Of a stretch of 64,000 nucleotides of DNA, positions 26,012 to 35,384 are shown one piece after another; the first letter of the stretch is position 1, and the number at the start of each line of letters is the position of its first letter. Made by a program: the position numbers and the translations under genes. The notes beneath the pieces were generated by a model. It saw only the letters and a list, made by a program, of their open reading frames with translations. It had not been told where the DNA came from and ran no database searches. The stretch comes from Streptomyces sp. YPW6. GTDB lineage: Bacteria > Actinomycetota > Actinomycetes > Streptomycetales > Streptomycetaceae. The stretch lies in the NCBI RefSeq assembly GCF_018866325.1, contig NZ_CP076457.1:7289001-7353000 (forward strand), in the 5' to 3' direction.

Positions 26012-29000
26012 ATGAGAGCCCAACGCTGGAGATGGCGAGCGATATCCGCCGTCATCACGACCAGTCTTCTGATGATCGGTGTGCCGTCGTTCGCCGCCGC
26101 GGCGGCCGACGGCCCCAACCTCGCCGCGGGCCGGGCCGCGGCCGCGAGCAGCGCCCACGCCGAGTACGGCGCGGCCAACATCACCGACGGCAACCGGTCG
26201 ACGTACTGGGAGAGCGCCGGAGGCGGGATGCCCCAGTGGATCCAGACCGACCTGGGCGCGGGCACCCGGGTCGACGAGGTGACGCTGACCCTCCCTGCGG
26301 GCTGGGAGGCCCGCACCCAGACGCTGTCCCTCCAGGGCAGCGCGGACGGCACCAGCTTCGCGACCCTGAAGAACTCCGCGACGTACACCTTCGCCCCCGG
26401 CGCCGCGAACGAGGTCACCATCGCGTTCCCGGCCACCCTGACCCGCTTCGTGCGCGTCGACATCACCGCCAACACCGGCTGGCCGGCCGCCCAGCTCTCC
26501 GAACTGGAAGTCCGGGGCGCCGGGGACTCCTCGCCCGACCTCGCCAGGGGAAAGACCCTCACCGCCAGCAGCAGCAACGGCTCACAGATCCCGGCCAACG
26601 CCAACGACGGCAACCGCGACAGCCACTGGGCGAGCAGGAACGACCAGTTCCCGCAGTGGATCCAGGCCGACCTGGGCGCGTCGCTGGGTGTGGACCGGGT
26701 GGTGCTGCGACTGCCCGACGGCTGGGCGGCACGCAGCCAGACCCTGAAGCTCCAGGGCAGCGCCAACGGCACGGACTTCACCGACCTGACCGCGTCCAAG
26801 GCCTACCGCTTCGACGCGGCGGGCGGACAGTCGGCGACGATCAGCTTCGACGCCGCGACCACCCGGTACGTCCGTGTCCTGTTCACCGCCAACACCGGTG
26901 CACAAGCTGCCCAGTTGGCGGAGCTGGAGATCTACGGGCCCACCACCGGGGACACGCAGGCCCCGACCGCGCCGAAGAACCTCGCCTTCACGGAGCCCGC
27001 CACCGGCCAGATCCGGCTCACCTGGAAGGCCTCGACGGACGACACGGGCGTCACGGGCTACGACGTCTACGCGAACAACACGCTGCTCACCAGCGTGAGC
27101 GGTGACGTCACCACGTACACCGACACCCGTCCGGCCGGGCAGAGCGTCAGCTACTTCGTCCGCGCCAAGGACGCGGCGGGCAACGTCTCGGCCGACAGCA
27201 ACACCGTCACCCGTGACGGCGACAGCGGCGACACCCAGGCCCCCACCGCCCCCGCAGCCCTGGCGTTCACCGAACCGGCCGGCGGTCCGGTGAAGCTGAC
27301 CTGGCAGGCGTCCACCGACAACAAGGGCGTGACCGGCTACGACATCTACGCCAACAACGTGCTGCGCGGCAGCGTCGCGGGCGATGTGCTGACCTACACC
27401 GACACCCCGTCGGCGTCCACCACGGTCAGCTACTTCGTACGGGCCAAGGACGCGGCGGGCAACGTCTCCGGGGACAGCAACACCGTCACCCGCAACGGGC
27501 AGAGCGGCTCCGTGTCCAACCTCGCCGTGAACAAGCCGATCACGGCCTCCTCCGTGGTCCACACCTACGTCGCCGCGAACGCCAACGACAACAGCACCTC
27601 CACCTACTGGGAGGGCGCGGGAGGCAGTTACCCCAACACGCTCACCGTGCGGCTCGGCTCCAACGCCGACACCGAGAGCGTCGTCGTCAAGCTCAACCCC
27701 GACAGCAGCTGGGGGCCGCGCACCCAGCGCATCGAGGTACTCGGCCGGGAGCAGAGCTCCTCCTCCTTCAACTCCCTGTCCGCCGCGAAGGACTACGCCT
27801 TCAGCCCCGCGTCCGGCAACACGGTGACCATCCCGGTCTCCGCCCGCGTCGCGGACGTCCGGCTGAGGTTCACCGCCAACAGCGGCGCGGGCGCCGGCCA
27901 GGTCGCCGAGTTCCAGGTCCTGGGCGCCCCGGCGGCCAACCCCGACCTCCAGGTCACCGGCATCACCGCCGCGCCCGCCACCCCGGTCGAGACGGACGAG
28001 ATCACCCTGACCGCGACGGTCCGCAACTCCGGAGCGCTCGCCGCTCCGGCGAGCAAGGTCGAGCTGCGGCTCGGCTCCACCAAGGTCGCCACCGCCTCGG
28101 CCGGCGCCCTCGCGTCGGGCGCCTCCACCCAGGTCAGCGCCTCCATCGGGGCGCGGAACGCGGGCAGTTACGAACTGAGCGCGGTCGCCGACCCGGCGGA
28201 CGAGATCATCGAGGAGAACGAGACCGACAACACCTACACCAGCGCCTCCCCCCTGGTCGTGAAGCCGGTCTCCAGCTCCGACCTGGTGGCCGCCGCGGTC
28301 ACCACCTCGCCGTCGGCCGCGTCGGCGGGCGACACGGTCACCTTCTCCGTCGCCCTGAAGAACCAGGGCACGGTGGCCTCGGCGGGCGGCGCGCACGGCA
28401 TCACGCTGACCCTCGTCGACAGTAAGGGCGCCACGGTGAAGACCCTCACCGGCGCCCACGACGGGGCCATCGCGGCGGGCGCCACGACCGCACCCGTCCC
28501 GCTGGGCACCTGGACCGCGGCCAACGGCTCGTACACCGTACGGACCGTGATCGCGGCCGACGCCAACGAGCTCCCGGTCAAGCGCGAGAACAACACCGCC
28601 ACCCAGGCCCTCTTCGTCGGACGCGGCGCCGACATGCCGTACGACATGTACGAGGCGGAGGACGGCACGACCGGCGGCGGCGCCCGGGTCGTCGGCCCGA
28701 ACCGGACCGTCGGCGACATCGCGGGCGAGGCCTCCGGTCGCAAGGCCGTCACCCTCAACAACACCGGGAACTACGTCGAGTTCACCACCAGGGCCGCCAC
28801 CAACACCCTGGTCACCCGGTTCTCCGTCCCGGACGCCCCGGGCGGCGGCGGCATCGACTCCACGCTGAACGTCTACGTCGACGGCGTCTTCCTCAAGGCG
28901 ATCGACCTCACCTCGAAGTACGCCTGGCTGTACGGGAACGAGACCGCTCCCGGCAACTCCCCGGGCTCCGGGGCGCCCCGCCACATCTACGACGAGGCGA

Positions 29001-30301
29001 ACATGATGCTGGGCAGGACCGTCCCGGCAGGGTCGAAGATCCGGCTCCAGAAGGACAGCGCCAACACCTCCACGTACGCGATCGACTTCGTCAGCCTGGA
29101 GCAGGTCGCCCCGGTCGCCAACCCGAACCCCGCGACGTACACCGTGCCTGCCGGCTTCACCCACCAGGACGTCCAGAACGCCCTGGACAAGGTCCGCATG
29201 GACACCACCGGCACCCTGGTGGGCGTCTACCTCCCGGCGGGGGAGTACAGCACGGCCGGCAAATTCCAGGTCTACGGCAAGGCCGTGAAGGTCGTCGGGG
29301 CGGGGCCCTGGTACACCCGGTTCAACGCCCCGGCCACGCAGGACAACACCGATGTCGGCTTCCGGGCCGAAGCCAGTGCCAAGGGGTCGTCGTTCGCGAA
29401 CTTCGCGTACTTCGGCAACTACACATCACGGATCGACGGGCCCGGCAAGGTCTTCGACTTCTCGAACGTCTCGGACATCGTGATCGACAACATCTGGAAC
29501 GAGCACATGGTGTGCCTCTACTGGGGCGCCAACACCGACAACGTCACCATCAAGAACTCCCGTATCCGCAACATGTTCGCCGACGGCGTCAACATGACCA
29601 ACGGGTCGACCGACAACCTCGTGACCAACAACGAGGCGCGGGCCACCGGTGACGACAGCTTCGCGCTCTTCTCGGCGATCGACGCCGGGGGAGCCGACAT
29701 GAAGAACAACGTCTACGAGAACCTGACCTCGATCCTCACCTGGCGTGCGGCGGGCGTCGCCGTCTACGGCGGGTACGACAACACCTTCCGCAACATCCAC
29801 ATCGCCGACACCCTGGTGTACTCCGGGATCACGGTCAGCTCGCTGGACTTCGGCTATCCGATGAACGGATTCGGGACCGGACCGACGACGATCGAGAACG
29901 TCTCGATCGTGCGCGCGGGCGGTCACTTCTGGGGATCGCAGACGTTCCCCGGTATCTGGCTCTTCTCGGCGTCGAAGGTGTTCCAGGGCATCCGCATCAA
30001 CAACGTGGACATCGTCGACCCCACGTACAGCGGGATCATGTTCCAGACGAACTATGTCGGGGGACAGCCGCAGTTCCCGATCAAGGACACCGTGCTCAGC
30101 GACATCTCCATCTCGGGGGCGCGCAAGAGCGGTGACGCGTTCGACGCCAAGTCCGGCTTCGGCCTGTGGGCCAACGAGATGCCGGAGGCGGGGCAGGGCC
30201 CGGCCGTCGGTGAAGTCACCTTCAACGGGCTGAAGTTCAGCGACAACGCTCAGGACGTCAAGAACACGACACCCGGCTTCAGGATCAACATCAACCCGTA
30301 G
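26012..30301 (+). CDS. Secreted multi-domain GH87 alpha-1,3-glucanase/mycodextranase-like enzyme
   Basis: 1429 aa. Signal peptide MRAQRWRWRAISAV to FAAAAADG. Domains in order: discoidin/F5-8C modules (about 28-170 and 175-310), two fibronectin III domains (about 315-400 and 410-497), a third discoidin module (about 500-645), two CARDB-like adhesion domains (about 650-870), a CBM6-like module (about 880-1035), and a right-handed beta-helix catalytic domain (about 1040-1429). The helix carries ADGVN (D1191) and GDD (D1214, D1215); the 23-residue spacing equals that of the catalytic Asp residues reported for Paenibacillus GH87 alpha-1,3-glucanase. Expected substrate is fungal-wall alpha-1,3-glucan or nigeran. 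GGGGAG precedes ATG 26012. The LacI gene downstream may control it. Confidence 0.85.
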   Translation: MRAQRWRWRAISAVITTSLLMIGVPSFAAAAADGPNLAAGRAAAASSAHAEYGAANITDGNRSTYWESAGGGMPQWIQTDLGAGTRVDEVTLTLPAGWEARTQTLSLQGSADGTSFATLKNSATYTFAPGAANEVTIAFPATLTRFVRVDITANTGWPAAQLSELEVRGAGDSSPDLARGKTLTASSSNGSQIPANANDGNRDSHWASRNDQFPQWIQADLGASLGVDRVVLRLPDGWAARSQTLKLQGSANGTDFTDLTASKAYRFDAAGGQSATISFDAATTRYVRVLFTANTGAQAAQLAELEIYGPTTGDTQAPTAPKNLAFTEPATGQIRLTWKASTDDTGVTGYDVYANNTLLTSVSGDVTTYTDTRPAGQSVSYFVRAKDAAGNVSADSNTVTRDGDSGDTQAPTAPAALAFTEPAGGPVKLTWQASTDNKGVTGYDIYANNVLRGSVAGDVLTYTDTPSASTTVSYFVRAKDAAGNVSGDSNTVTRNGQSGSVSNLAVNKPITASSVVHTYVAANANDNSTSTYWEGAGGSYPNTLTVRLGSNADTESVVVKLNPDSSWGPRTQRIEVLGREQSSSSFNSLSAAKDYAFSPASGNTVTIPVSARVADVRLRFTANSGAGAGQVAEFQVLGAPAANPDLQVTGITAAPATPVETDEITLTATVRNSGALAAPASKVELRLGSTKVATASAGALASGASTQVSASIGARNAGSYELSAVADPADEIIEENETDNTYTSASPLVVKPVSSSDLVAAAVTTSPSAASAGDTVTFSVALKNQGTVASAGGAHGITLTLVDSKGATVKTLTGAHDGAIAAGATTAPVPLGTWTAANGSYTVRTVIAADANELPVKRENNTATQALFVGRGADMPYDMYEAEDGTTGGGARVVGPNRTVGDIAGEASGRKAVTLNNTGNYVEFTTRAATNTLVTRFSVPDAPGGGGIDSTLNVYVDGVFLKAIDLTSKYAWLYGNETAPGNSPGSGAPRHIYDEANMMLGRTVPAGSKIRLQKDSANTSTYAIDFVSLEQVAPVANPNPATYTVPAGFTHQDVQNALDKVRMDTTGTLVGVYLPAGEYSTAGKFQVYGKAVKVVGAGPWYTRFNAPATQDNTDVGFRAEASAKGSSFANFAYFGNYTSRIDGPGKVFDFSNVSDIVIDNIWNEHMVCLYWGANTDNVTIKNSRIRNMFADGVNMTNGSTDNLVTNNEARATGDDSFALFSAIDAGGADMKNNVYENLTSILTWRAAGVAVYGGYDNTFRNIHIADTLVYSGITVSSLDFGYPMNGFGTGPTTIENVSIVRAGGHFWGSQTFPGIWLFSASKVFQGIRINNVDIVDPTYSGIMFQTNYVGGQPQFPIKDTVLSDISISGARKSGDAFDAKSGFGLWANEMPEAGQGPAVGEVTFNGLKFSDNAQDVKNTTPGFRININP

Positions 30302-30331
30302 GCGAGAAGAGGGGCGGCGGAGTGATCGCAA

Positions 30332-30364
30332 GGGGGTGCTTCCCAGTGGCTGGGAAGCACCCCC
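30332..30364 (+). terminator. Strong hairpin terminator after GH87 gene
   Basis: Perfect 15-bp stem GGGGGTGCTTCCCAG / CTGGGAAGCACCCCC with a 3-base loop, 31 bp after the stop. It separates the GH87 gene from the LacI gene. Confidence 0.8.
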
Positions 30365-30397
30365 TGTGCGTGCAGTCTTTGCATTGATAAGTCAATT

Positions 30398-30415
30398 GTT
30401 TGCGCAACTTGCGCT
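30398..30415 (+). promoter_or_regulatory. LacI-type operator (TTGCGCAA) before regulator gene
   Basis: The perfect palindrome TTGCGCAA (30400-30407) and an overlapping half-site repeat (TTGCGC) lie about 20 bp before the LacI start in an AT-rich patch. TTGCGCAA cores are typical of one group of actinobacterial LacI regulators, so autoregulation is likely. Confidence 0.5.
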
Positions 30416-30426
30416 AACCTTGCGGC

Positions 30427-31551
30427 ATGACGCGACGACTTGCTCAGGTTGCCAAGAAGGTCGGGGTCAGCGAGGCCACGGTGAGCCGGGTGCTGAACGG
30501 CAAGCCCGGGGTGTCCCGGGCCACCCGGCAGTCCGTGCTGACGGCGCTGGACGTCCTCGGCTACGAGCGCCCCACCCAGCTGCGCGGCGAGCGCGCCCGG
30601 CTCGTCGGCCTCGTCCTGCCCGAACTGCAGAACCCGATCTTCCCCGCCTTCGCCGAGGTGATCGGCGGCGCCCTCGCCCAGCAGGGGCTCACCCCCGTGC
30701 TGTGCACCCAGACCAAGGGCGGGGTCTCCGAGGCGGACTACGTGGACCTCCTGCTCCAGCAGCAGGTCTCCGGGGTGGTCTTCGCCGGCGGGCTGTTCGC
30801 CCAGGCCGACGAGGCCCACGAGCACTACCACCGGCTCGCCGAGCGCCGCATCCCCGTCGTGCTGATCAACGCTCCCATAGAAGGACTGGACTTCCCGTGC
30901 GTCTCCTGCGACGACGCCGTCGCGATCGAGCGGGCCTGGCGCCACCTGGCCTCCCTCGGCCACCAGCGCATCGGTGTGGTGATGGGCCCCTCGGACCATG
31001 TGCCCTCCCGCCGGAAACTCGCCTCGGCCCGGGCCGTCGCGTCGGCCACCGGCGGTGAGCTGACCGAAGCACACGTCGAACGGTCGATGTTCTCCCTGGA
31101 GGGCGGCCAGGCGGCGGCCTCCCGGCTGCTGGAGCGGGACGTCACCGGCATCATCTGCGCCAGCGACCCCCTGGCGCTCGGCGCCGTCCGCGCGGCTCGC
31201 CGGCGCGGCCTCGGCGTTCCGTCCGACATCTCCGTCGTCGGCTACGACGACTCGGCGTTCATGAACTGCACCGAACCCCCGCTCACCACCATCCGCCAGC
31301 CCATCGAGGCCATGGGGCGCGCCGCCGTCGAACTGCTCTGCGCGGGCATCCAGGGCGGAGCGCTCCCGCCGGACGAGCTGCTGTTCGAGCCGGAGCTGGT
31401 GGTCCGGGGGTCCACCGCGCAGGCGCCCCGCCGGGCCCGGACCGCCGGTCCGTCCGCCGTCGTCGGGGCACACCAGGATCGCGGAGCGCGTGCGGCTGCG
31501 GCACAGTGGGGCACATGGACGACATCAACGCCCTCGCCGAGGACCACCTGA
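30427..31551 (+). CDS. LacI-family transcriptional regulator
   Basis: 374 aa. N-terminal helix-turn-helix (LAQVAKKVGVSEATVSRVLNG) and a full effector-binding domain (GHQRIGVVMG, VVGYDDSAF, TTIRQPIEAMG). It belongs to the Streptomyces LacI group near MalR-type regulators. Its own start region holds a TTGCGCAA operator. The last about 40 residues are Arg/Ala-rich, extend beyond the usual family end, and overlap the start of the cupin gene by 37 bp. The adjacent GH87 gene is the natural target, though no TTGCGCAA was found directly upstream of it. Confidence 0.85.
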   Translation: MTRRLAQVAKKVGVSEATVSRVLNGKPGVSRATRQSVLTALDVLGYERPTQLRGERARLVGLVLPELQNPIFPAFAEVIGGALAQQGLTPVLCTQTKGGVSEADYVDLLLQQQVSGVVFAGGLFAQADEAHEHYHRLAERRIPVVLINAPIEGLDFPCVSCDDAVAIERAWRHLASLGHQRIGVVMGPSDHVPSRRKLASARAVASATGGELTEAHVERSMFSLEGGQAAASRLLERDVTGIICASDPLALGAVRAARRRGLGVPSDISVVGYDDSAFMNCTEPPLTTIRQPIEAMGRAAVELLCAGIQGGALPPDELLFEPELVVRGSTAQAPRRARTAGPSAVVGAHQDRGARAAAAQWGTWTTSTPSPRTT

Positions 31552-31832
31552 CCGCCGCCCGCGCCTCCGCACACGGCCGCAGCGCCCACCTCGTGCTCCA
31601 GCAGCCCCCCTTGCGGCAGACGGTGATCGCCCTCACGGAGGGGACCGCACTCGACGAGCACAACGCGCCGCCCGCCGCCTCGCTCCTCGTCCTGCGCGGC
31701 AGCGTCCGCCTCACCGCCGGCTCCGGCGACACGGAACTGTCCGCCGGAGCCCTGCACCCGATCCCGAGGGAACGGCACGGGCTGCTGGCGCTCAGCGACG
31801 CGGTCGTCCTCCTCACCGCCGTCAACGACTGA
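31515..31832 (+). CDS. Small cupin-domain protein
   Basis: 105 aa from ATG 31515 (GTG 31506 is an in-frame alternative). It reads as a single cupin barrel: LDEHNAPPAASLLVLRGSVRLT, then LHPIPRERHGLLALSDAVVLLT. The first cupin motif keeps His and Glu only in part and the second keeps PxxxHG, so metal binding is plausible but not certain. Similar small proteins occur widely in Streptomyces with unknown role. The start lies inside the 3' end of the LacI gene, suggesting translational coupling. Confidence 0.65.
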   Translation: MDDINALAEDHLTAARASAHGRSAHLVLQQPPLRQTVIALTEGTALDEHNAPPAASLLVLRGSVRLTAGSGDTELSAGALHPIPRERHGLLALSDAVVLLTAVND

Positions 31833-31972
31833 CCGGCCGGCGGTCGCCGGGACACCTCGGCAGGTATGGCCCGGCCGCGACGTGGCAGGAGAGGATCGAG
31901 CGGGGCAGGTCCGTCCGGGAACGAGCGGGCCACCCCCGTCACCACAGCCACCCACGTCCCCGGAGCACCAGC

Positions 31973-32950
31973 TTGCCCACCGAGACCGCCTCCGCCGCGG
32001 ACAGCGCCGCCCCCGCCGAAGGGCGTGCCGCACCGCACCACTCCTGGCTCACCGCTCTGCGCCGCACCCCGGTCTCGCTGTGGAACGACGACATCACCGA
32101 CTGGGCCGCCGCCCTGACGTACTACGCCATCCTCGCCCTGCTCCCGGCGCTCCTGGTCACCGTGTCCGTGATCGGCCTCGCCAACCCCGACGCGACCAGC
32201 GCCCTGATCTCCGACATCACGGCGTTCGCGCCCGCCGAGTCCGGGGAGGCGCTGCGCAGGCCGCTGGAGGCGGCGACCGAGCGGCGCTCCGCCGTCTGGC
32301 TGCTCGTCGCGACCGGGTCGGTGAGTGCCGTCTGGTCCGCGTGCAGCTACCTCGCGGTCTTCCGCCGCGCGATGCACGCCATGCACGGCGTCCGGGACAA
32401 CCGCCCGCCCCTGCGCCAGGCGCACCTCATCGTCGTCTCGGCGATCGGCCTGCTCCTCCTGCTGATGACCAGCGCCTTCGTCCTCGTGATGACCGGGCCG
32501 CTGGCCCGCTGGCTCGGCCGTCGCATCGGCCTGCCGCACGAGGGGGAGACGCTCTGGGCGGTGCTGAAGTGGCCGCTGCTGGTCCTTCTCGTCGCCTGTC
32601 TGATCATGGTCCTCTTCAGCACCGGACCCCGCTCCGCGCGGGGGGTCCGCCGAGGGCTGCCCGGAGGGATACTCGCCGCGTTCTGCTGGCTCACCGTCTC
32701 GGCGCTGTTCGCCCTGTACGCGACCCGGATCGGCAGCTACAGCAGGCTGTACGGATCGCTCGCGGGGCTCGTCGTCTTCCTGATCTGGATCTGGTTCGCC
32801 AACCTCTCACTGCTGTCCGGAGCCCAGTTCAACGTCGAGCTGCGGCGGTCCGCACCGGGGCGGGTCCCCGGCACGGGCGCGGAGAAGACCGAGGGATCCG
32901 GCAGCGGCTCCGGCGCGGACGCCGACAGGTCGGCGACGGCCGCGGAGTGA
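31973..32950 (+). CDS. YihY/virulence factor BrkB family membrane protein
   Basis: 325 aa from TTG 31973 (CCGGAG 7 bp upstream); no better start exists close to the domain. The YihY signature WNDDITDWAAALTYY is at residues 37-51, followed by about six membrane helices and the late family motif YGSLAGLVVFLIWIW. The C-terminal 40 residues are hydrophilic. The family was once called ribonuclease BN in error; its function is unknown, possibly a transporter or envelope protein. It converges with the metalloprotease gene. Confidence 0.85.
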   Translation: MPTETASAADSAAPAEGRAAPHHSWLTALRRTPVSLWNDDITDWAAALTYYAILALLPALLVTVSVIGLANPDATSALISDITAFAPAESGEALRRPLEAATERRSAVWLLVATGSVSAVWSACSYLAVFRRAMHAMHGVRDNRPPLRQAHLIVVSAIGLLLLLMTSAFVLVMTGPLARWLGRRIGLPHEGETLWAVLKWPLLVLLVACLIMVLFSTGPRSARGVRRGLPGGILAAFCWLTVSALFALYATRIGSYSRLYGSLAGLVVFLIWIWFANLSLLSGAQFNVELRRSAPGRVPGTGAEKTEGSGSGSGADADRSATAAE

Positions 32951-32974
32951 AGCGGGCCGGGGGCCTCGCCCGGC

Positions 32975-33823
32975 TCACCCCTTGGTGCGGTACCCGGCGA
33001 CGATCGGCATGGTCTCGCGCAGCACCCGGACGCCGTCACTGTCCGCGTCGCCCAGCCGTTGCCCCTGCCATGTCCCCGTCGCGCTGGAGAACCGGCTGAC
33101 GCGGCGGCAGTGGCTGCCGCACGCGGAGCGGTACGCCATGATCGTGTACCGGGTGCCGTCCCGGGTGATCCAGCCGGTGTTGTACGGGCGGTTCCGGCTC
33201 ACGCTCATCGAGCCGTCCGGGTTGCCCGCCAGCGTCCTGCGGTCGTGGGCGAGGCCGAGGTTGTGTCCGATCTCGTGGCTCGCCGAGTCCAGGTCGATCC
33301 CGTCGACGTCGACGACCGCGTAGGCGTACTCGTCCGTGGAGCTGTCCAGTGCGGGCGTGTAGTCCGCCGTTCCGCCGCCCCGCTCCGGCCGGTCCACGAC
33401 CAGCGTGACCAGATCGGCTCCGTACCGGGCCCGCTCTTCGTGCGCCCGGCGTCCGATCCCCGCCGACGCGTGGTCCTTGAGGAGGGCGTGCGCGGCACGG
33501 AACTCCTCCGGCCCCTCGTAGCCGGTGACCGTCCGCGGGTGGACGACACGGATGACACCGCAGAGCCCGCCACCCGCCAGGGACCGGTTCATCCGGGTGG
33601 CGATGCGCTGGGCCGAGGCGGGCACCCGGTGCGCGCCGCCGACCCGCCGCGCGGCCTTCGGCGTGTAGAGCACCAGGACGTCGACCACGGGACACGATGC
33701 CGTCCCCGCGGATTCCGCCGCAGGGCCTGCCGTGGTGGCGGTGGCCGGTGCGTCCGCCGCGGCCGCGCAGAGCGACGCGGCGATGCCGGCGGCCAGGACC
33801 GCCTTCGCGAGATGGGCGCGCAT
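32975..33823 (-). CDS. Secreted zinc metalloprotease (metzincin, reprolysin-like)
   Basis: 282 aa with a Sec signal peptide (MRAHLAKAVLAAGIAASLCA). The zinc site HEIGHNLGLAHD fits HExxHxxGxxHD of metzincins (M12/M43-like), and a Met-turn appears in YTIMAYRS. Upstream of it the protein has VDVLVLYTPKAARRVGG, a start seen in bacterial reprolysin-like proteases. Four Cys residues could form disulfides. No propeptide Cys-switch is obvious. ATG 33823 has ACGGAG upstream. The enzyme would act extracellularly on proteins; the target is unknown. Confidence 0.85.
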   Translation of the reverse strand: MRAHLAKAVLAAGIAASLCAAAADAPATATTAGPAAESAGTASCPVVDVLVLYTPKAARRVGGAHRVPASAQRIATRMNRSLAGGGLCGVIRVVHPRTVTGYEGPEEFRAAHALLKDHASAGIGRRAHEERARYGADLVTLVVDRPERGGGTADYTPALDSSTDEYAYAVVDVDGIDLDSASHEIGHNLGLAHDRRTLAGNPDGSMSVSRNRPYNTGWITRDGTRYTIMAYRSACGSHCRRVSRFSSATGTWQGQRLGDADSDGVRVLRETMPIVAGYRTKG

Positions 33824-34042
33824 GGGAGTCGACTCCGTCCGGAGGGGCCGGCGGGGCGCCGCCCGATAGCTGAAAGTTACTCACTTCTAACACCCGGTGA
33901 TGGTGCGCGCCTGTTGTGCCGCCTGGCCGGGCGGCCGGTTCTCCGCCGGTCGGAGGGGTGCGGCGGCGAGGAGGTGGGCAGGTACACGTGTGCGAACTCG
34001 CACGAACGGAACGGCAGTCGGCGGCAGAAGGGCGTGTGTGAC

Positions 34043-34915
34043 GTGACGGAACAGAGCGGATGGCGGTTCTCCGACGACCGGGGCCGGCAGTCGACGGCGT
34101 CCCGGCCGCCCGCGCGGGTGCTGGCCTACGTCCAGGCCGGGGCGACCCTGTGGGGCCTCGGAGTCCGGCCGGTGGGCATCTTCGGCTCCGGCCACGACGG
34201 ACCCGGCCCCGACACGGCCAAGACCGGGACCCTGCCGCTCGACTCCGTCGAGTACGTGGGTGCGGGCAGTGCCCTGGACGTCGAGCGGCTCATGCGCGCC
34301 GAGCCGGACCTCGTGGTGGCCGTGAGCTACGGCGACGGCCAGGTCTACGGGCTGGCCCCCGAGACGGCCAAGCCCCTGGAGGAGCGGGTGCCCGTGGTCG
34401 TCCTCGACGTCAGCCAGGCCCGCACGTTCGGTGAGATCGGTGAGCGGTTCGCCGAACTGGCCCGGTCGCTCGGCGCCCCCGGGCGGCCGGGCGCGGAGCA
34501 CGACCTCGACGCCGCCCGGGAGCGGCTGCGTGCCGTCGCCGCAGCCACGCCGGGCGGCGGGCCCCGGGTGCTCGCCCTCTCCCCGGCGGGCCCGGACCAG
34601 GCGCATGTCGCGCGCCCCGGGATGTGGCCCGAACTGCGGGTTCTCGCCGAACTCGGCGTCCGGCTCATCGAGCCCGCCGAGGGCCCGGGTGCCAACTGGT
34701 CCACGCTCGACCGCTCCGGCGCCTTCGCGCTGCGCCCCGAAGTGATCCTGACCGACATCCGCGCCCACGCCGCGCCCCTGGAGGAGTTGCGGGGGAGTGG
34801 GGGCGCCTCGATACCCGCCGTCCCCTGGAACCCCGAACCCCTCTACGGCCCCCGCGACCACGCCCGCTTCCTGGGCCTGGTCGCGGACGCCCTGGAGGCG
34901 GTGCGGGCGGGCTGA
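34043..34915 (+). CDS. Type III substrate-binding-like protein without signal peptide
   Basis: 290 aa from GTG 34043 (AGAAGG 11 bp upstream; GTG 34034 is too close to it). The sequence follows the FecB/FhuD (PF01497) fold: PARVLAYVQAG, IFGSGHDGPGP, LMRAEPDLVVAVSYGDGQ, VVVLDVSQARTFGEIGERF. These proteins normally bind ferric siderophores or cobalamin outside the membrane, but this one has neither a lipobox nor a signal peptide and no permease or ATPase gene nearby. It may act in the cytoplasm or be mis-started; no better upstream start was found. Confidence 0.75.
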   Translation: MTEQSGWRFSDDRGRQSTASRPPARVLAYVQAGATLWGLGVRPVGIFGSGHDGPGPDTAKTGTLPLDSVEYVGAGSALDVERLMRAEPDLVVAVSYGDGQVYGLAPETAKPLEERVPVVVLDVSQARTFGEIGERFAELARSLGAPGRPGAEHDLDAARERLRAVAAATPGGGPRVLALSPAGPDQAHVARPGMWPELRVLAELGVRLIEPAEGPGANWSTLDRSGAFALRPEVILTDIRAHAAPLEELRGSGGASIPAVPWNPEPLYGPRDHARFLGLVADALEAVRAG

Positions 34916-34945
34916 GTCCCGGCTTCGGCGAGGTGTTCCCGGGTT

Positions 34946-35371
34946 CTACGGGGCAGGGGCGAGGCCGTCGGCGACCAGCCCGGCGAGGACCGCCTCGCCC
35001 AGGGCCTGGACCGCCGAGGCCGGGCGGACCATCACGGTGAACTCCTTGATGCGGCCGTCCTCGGCCAGGTGCAGCAGGTCGATGCCGTGGATCTCCTTGC
35101 CTCCGACCGTCGCCCGGAAGAGCAGGACCGCCGACGGGGCCTCGGTCCCGTCGGCGCTCGTCTGCGCGGCGCCCGCGAACTCGCCGACGTAGCGGAAGTC
35201 CTCGAAAGTGCGCAGCAGGACGCCGAAGAGCCCCAGCACCGCCGGCCTGCCCTCGAACGGGGTGAACTTCACCGGGCTGTAGAGCCGGATGTCCTCGGTG
35301 AACAGATCGTCCAGGGCGCCGAGGTCGCGGTTGTCGACGGCGGCGCGGAAGCGGTCCACTGCGGTGGTCAT
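34946..35371 (-). CDS. SnoaL-like / NTF2-fold protein
   Basis: 141 aa single SnoaL-type domain (VDRFRAAVDNRDLGALDDLFTEDIRLYSP, then GKEIHGIDLLHL and GRIKEFTVMVRP). Members include polyketide cyclases and ketosteroid isomerase-like enzymes, but many are of unknown function. ATG 35371 follows GGAGGG. It diverges from a PadR regulator gene, with a tandem inverted-repeat operator between the two starts, so it is probably the PadR target. Confidence 0.85.
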   Translation of the reverse strand: MTTAVDRFRAAVDNRDLGALDDLFTEDIRLYSPVKFTPFEGRPAVLGLFGVLLRTFEDFRYVGEFAGAAQTSADGTEAPSAVLLFRATVGGKEIHGIDLLHLAEDGRIKEFTVMVRPASAVQALGEAVLAGLVADGLAPAP

Positions 35372-35384
35372 GTGCCCTCCTCAT

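Noticed and set aside
26582-29164. About 860-codon open frame opposite the GH87 gene
   Set aside because: Val/Gly-rich shadow without domains; the sense gene has complete multi-domain structure and catalytic Asp residues.
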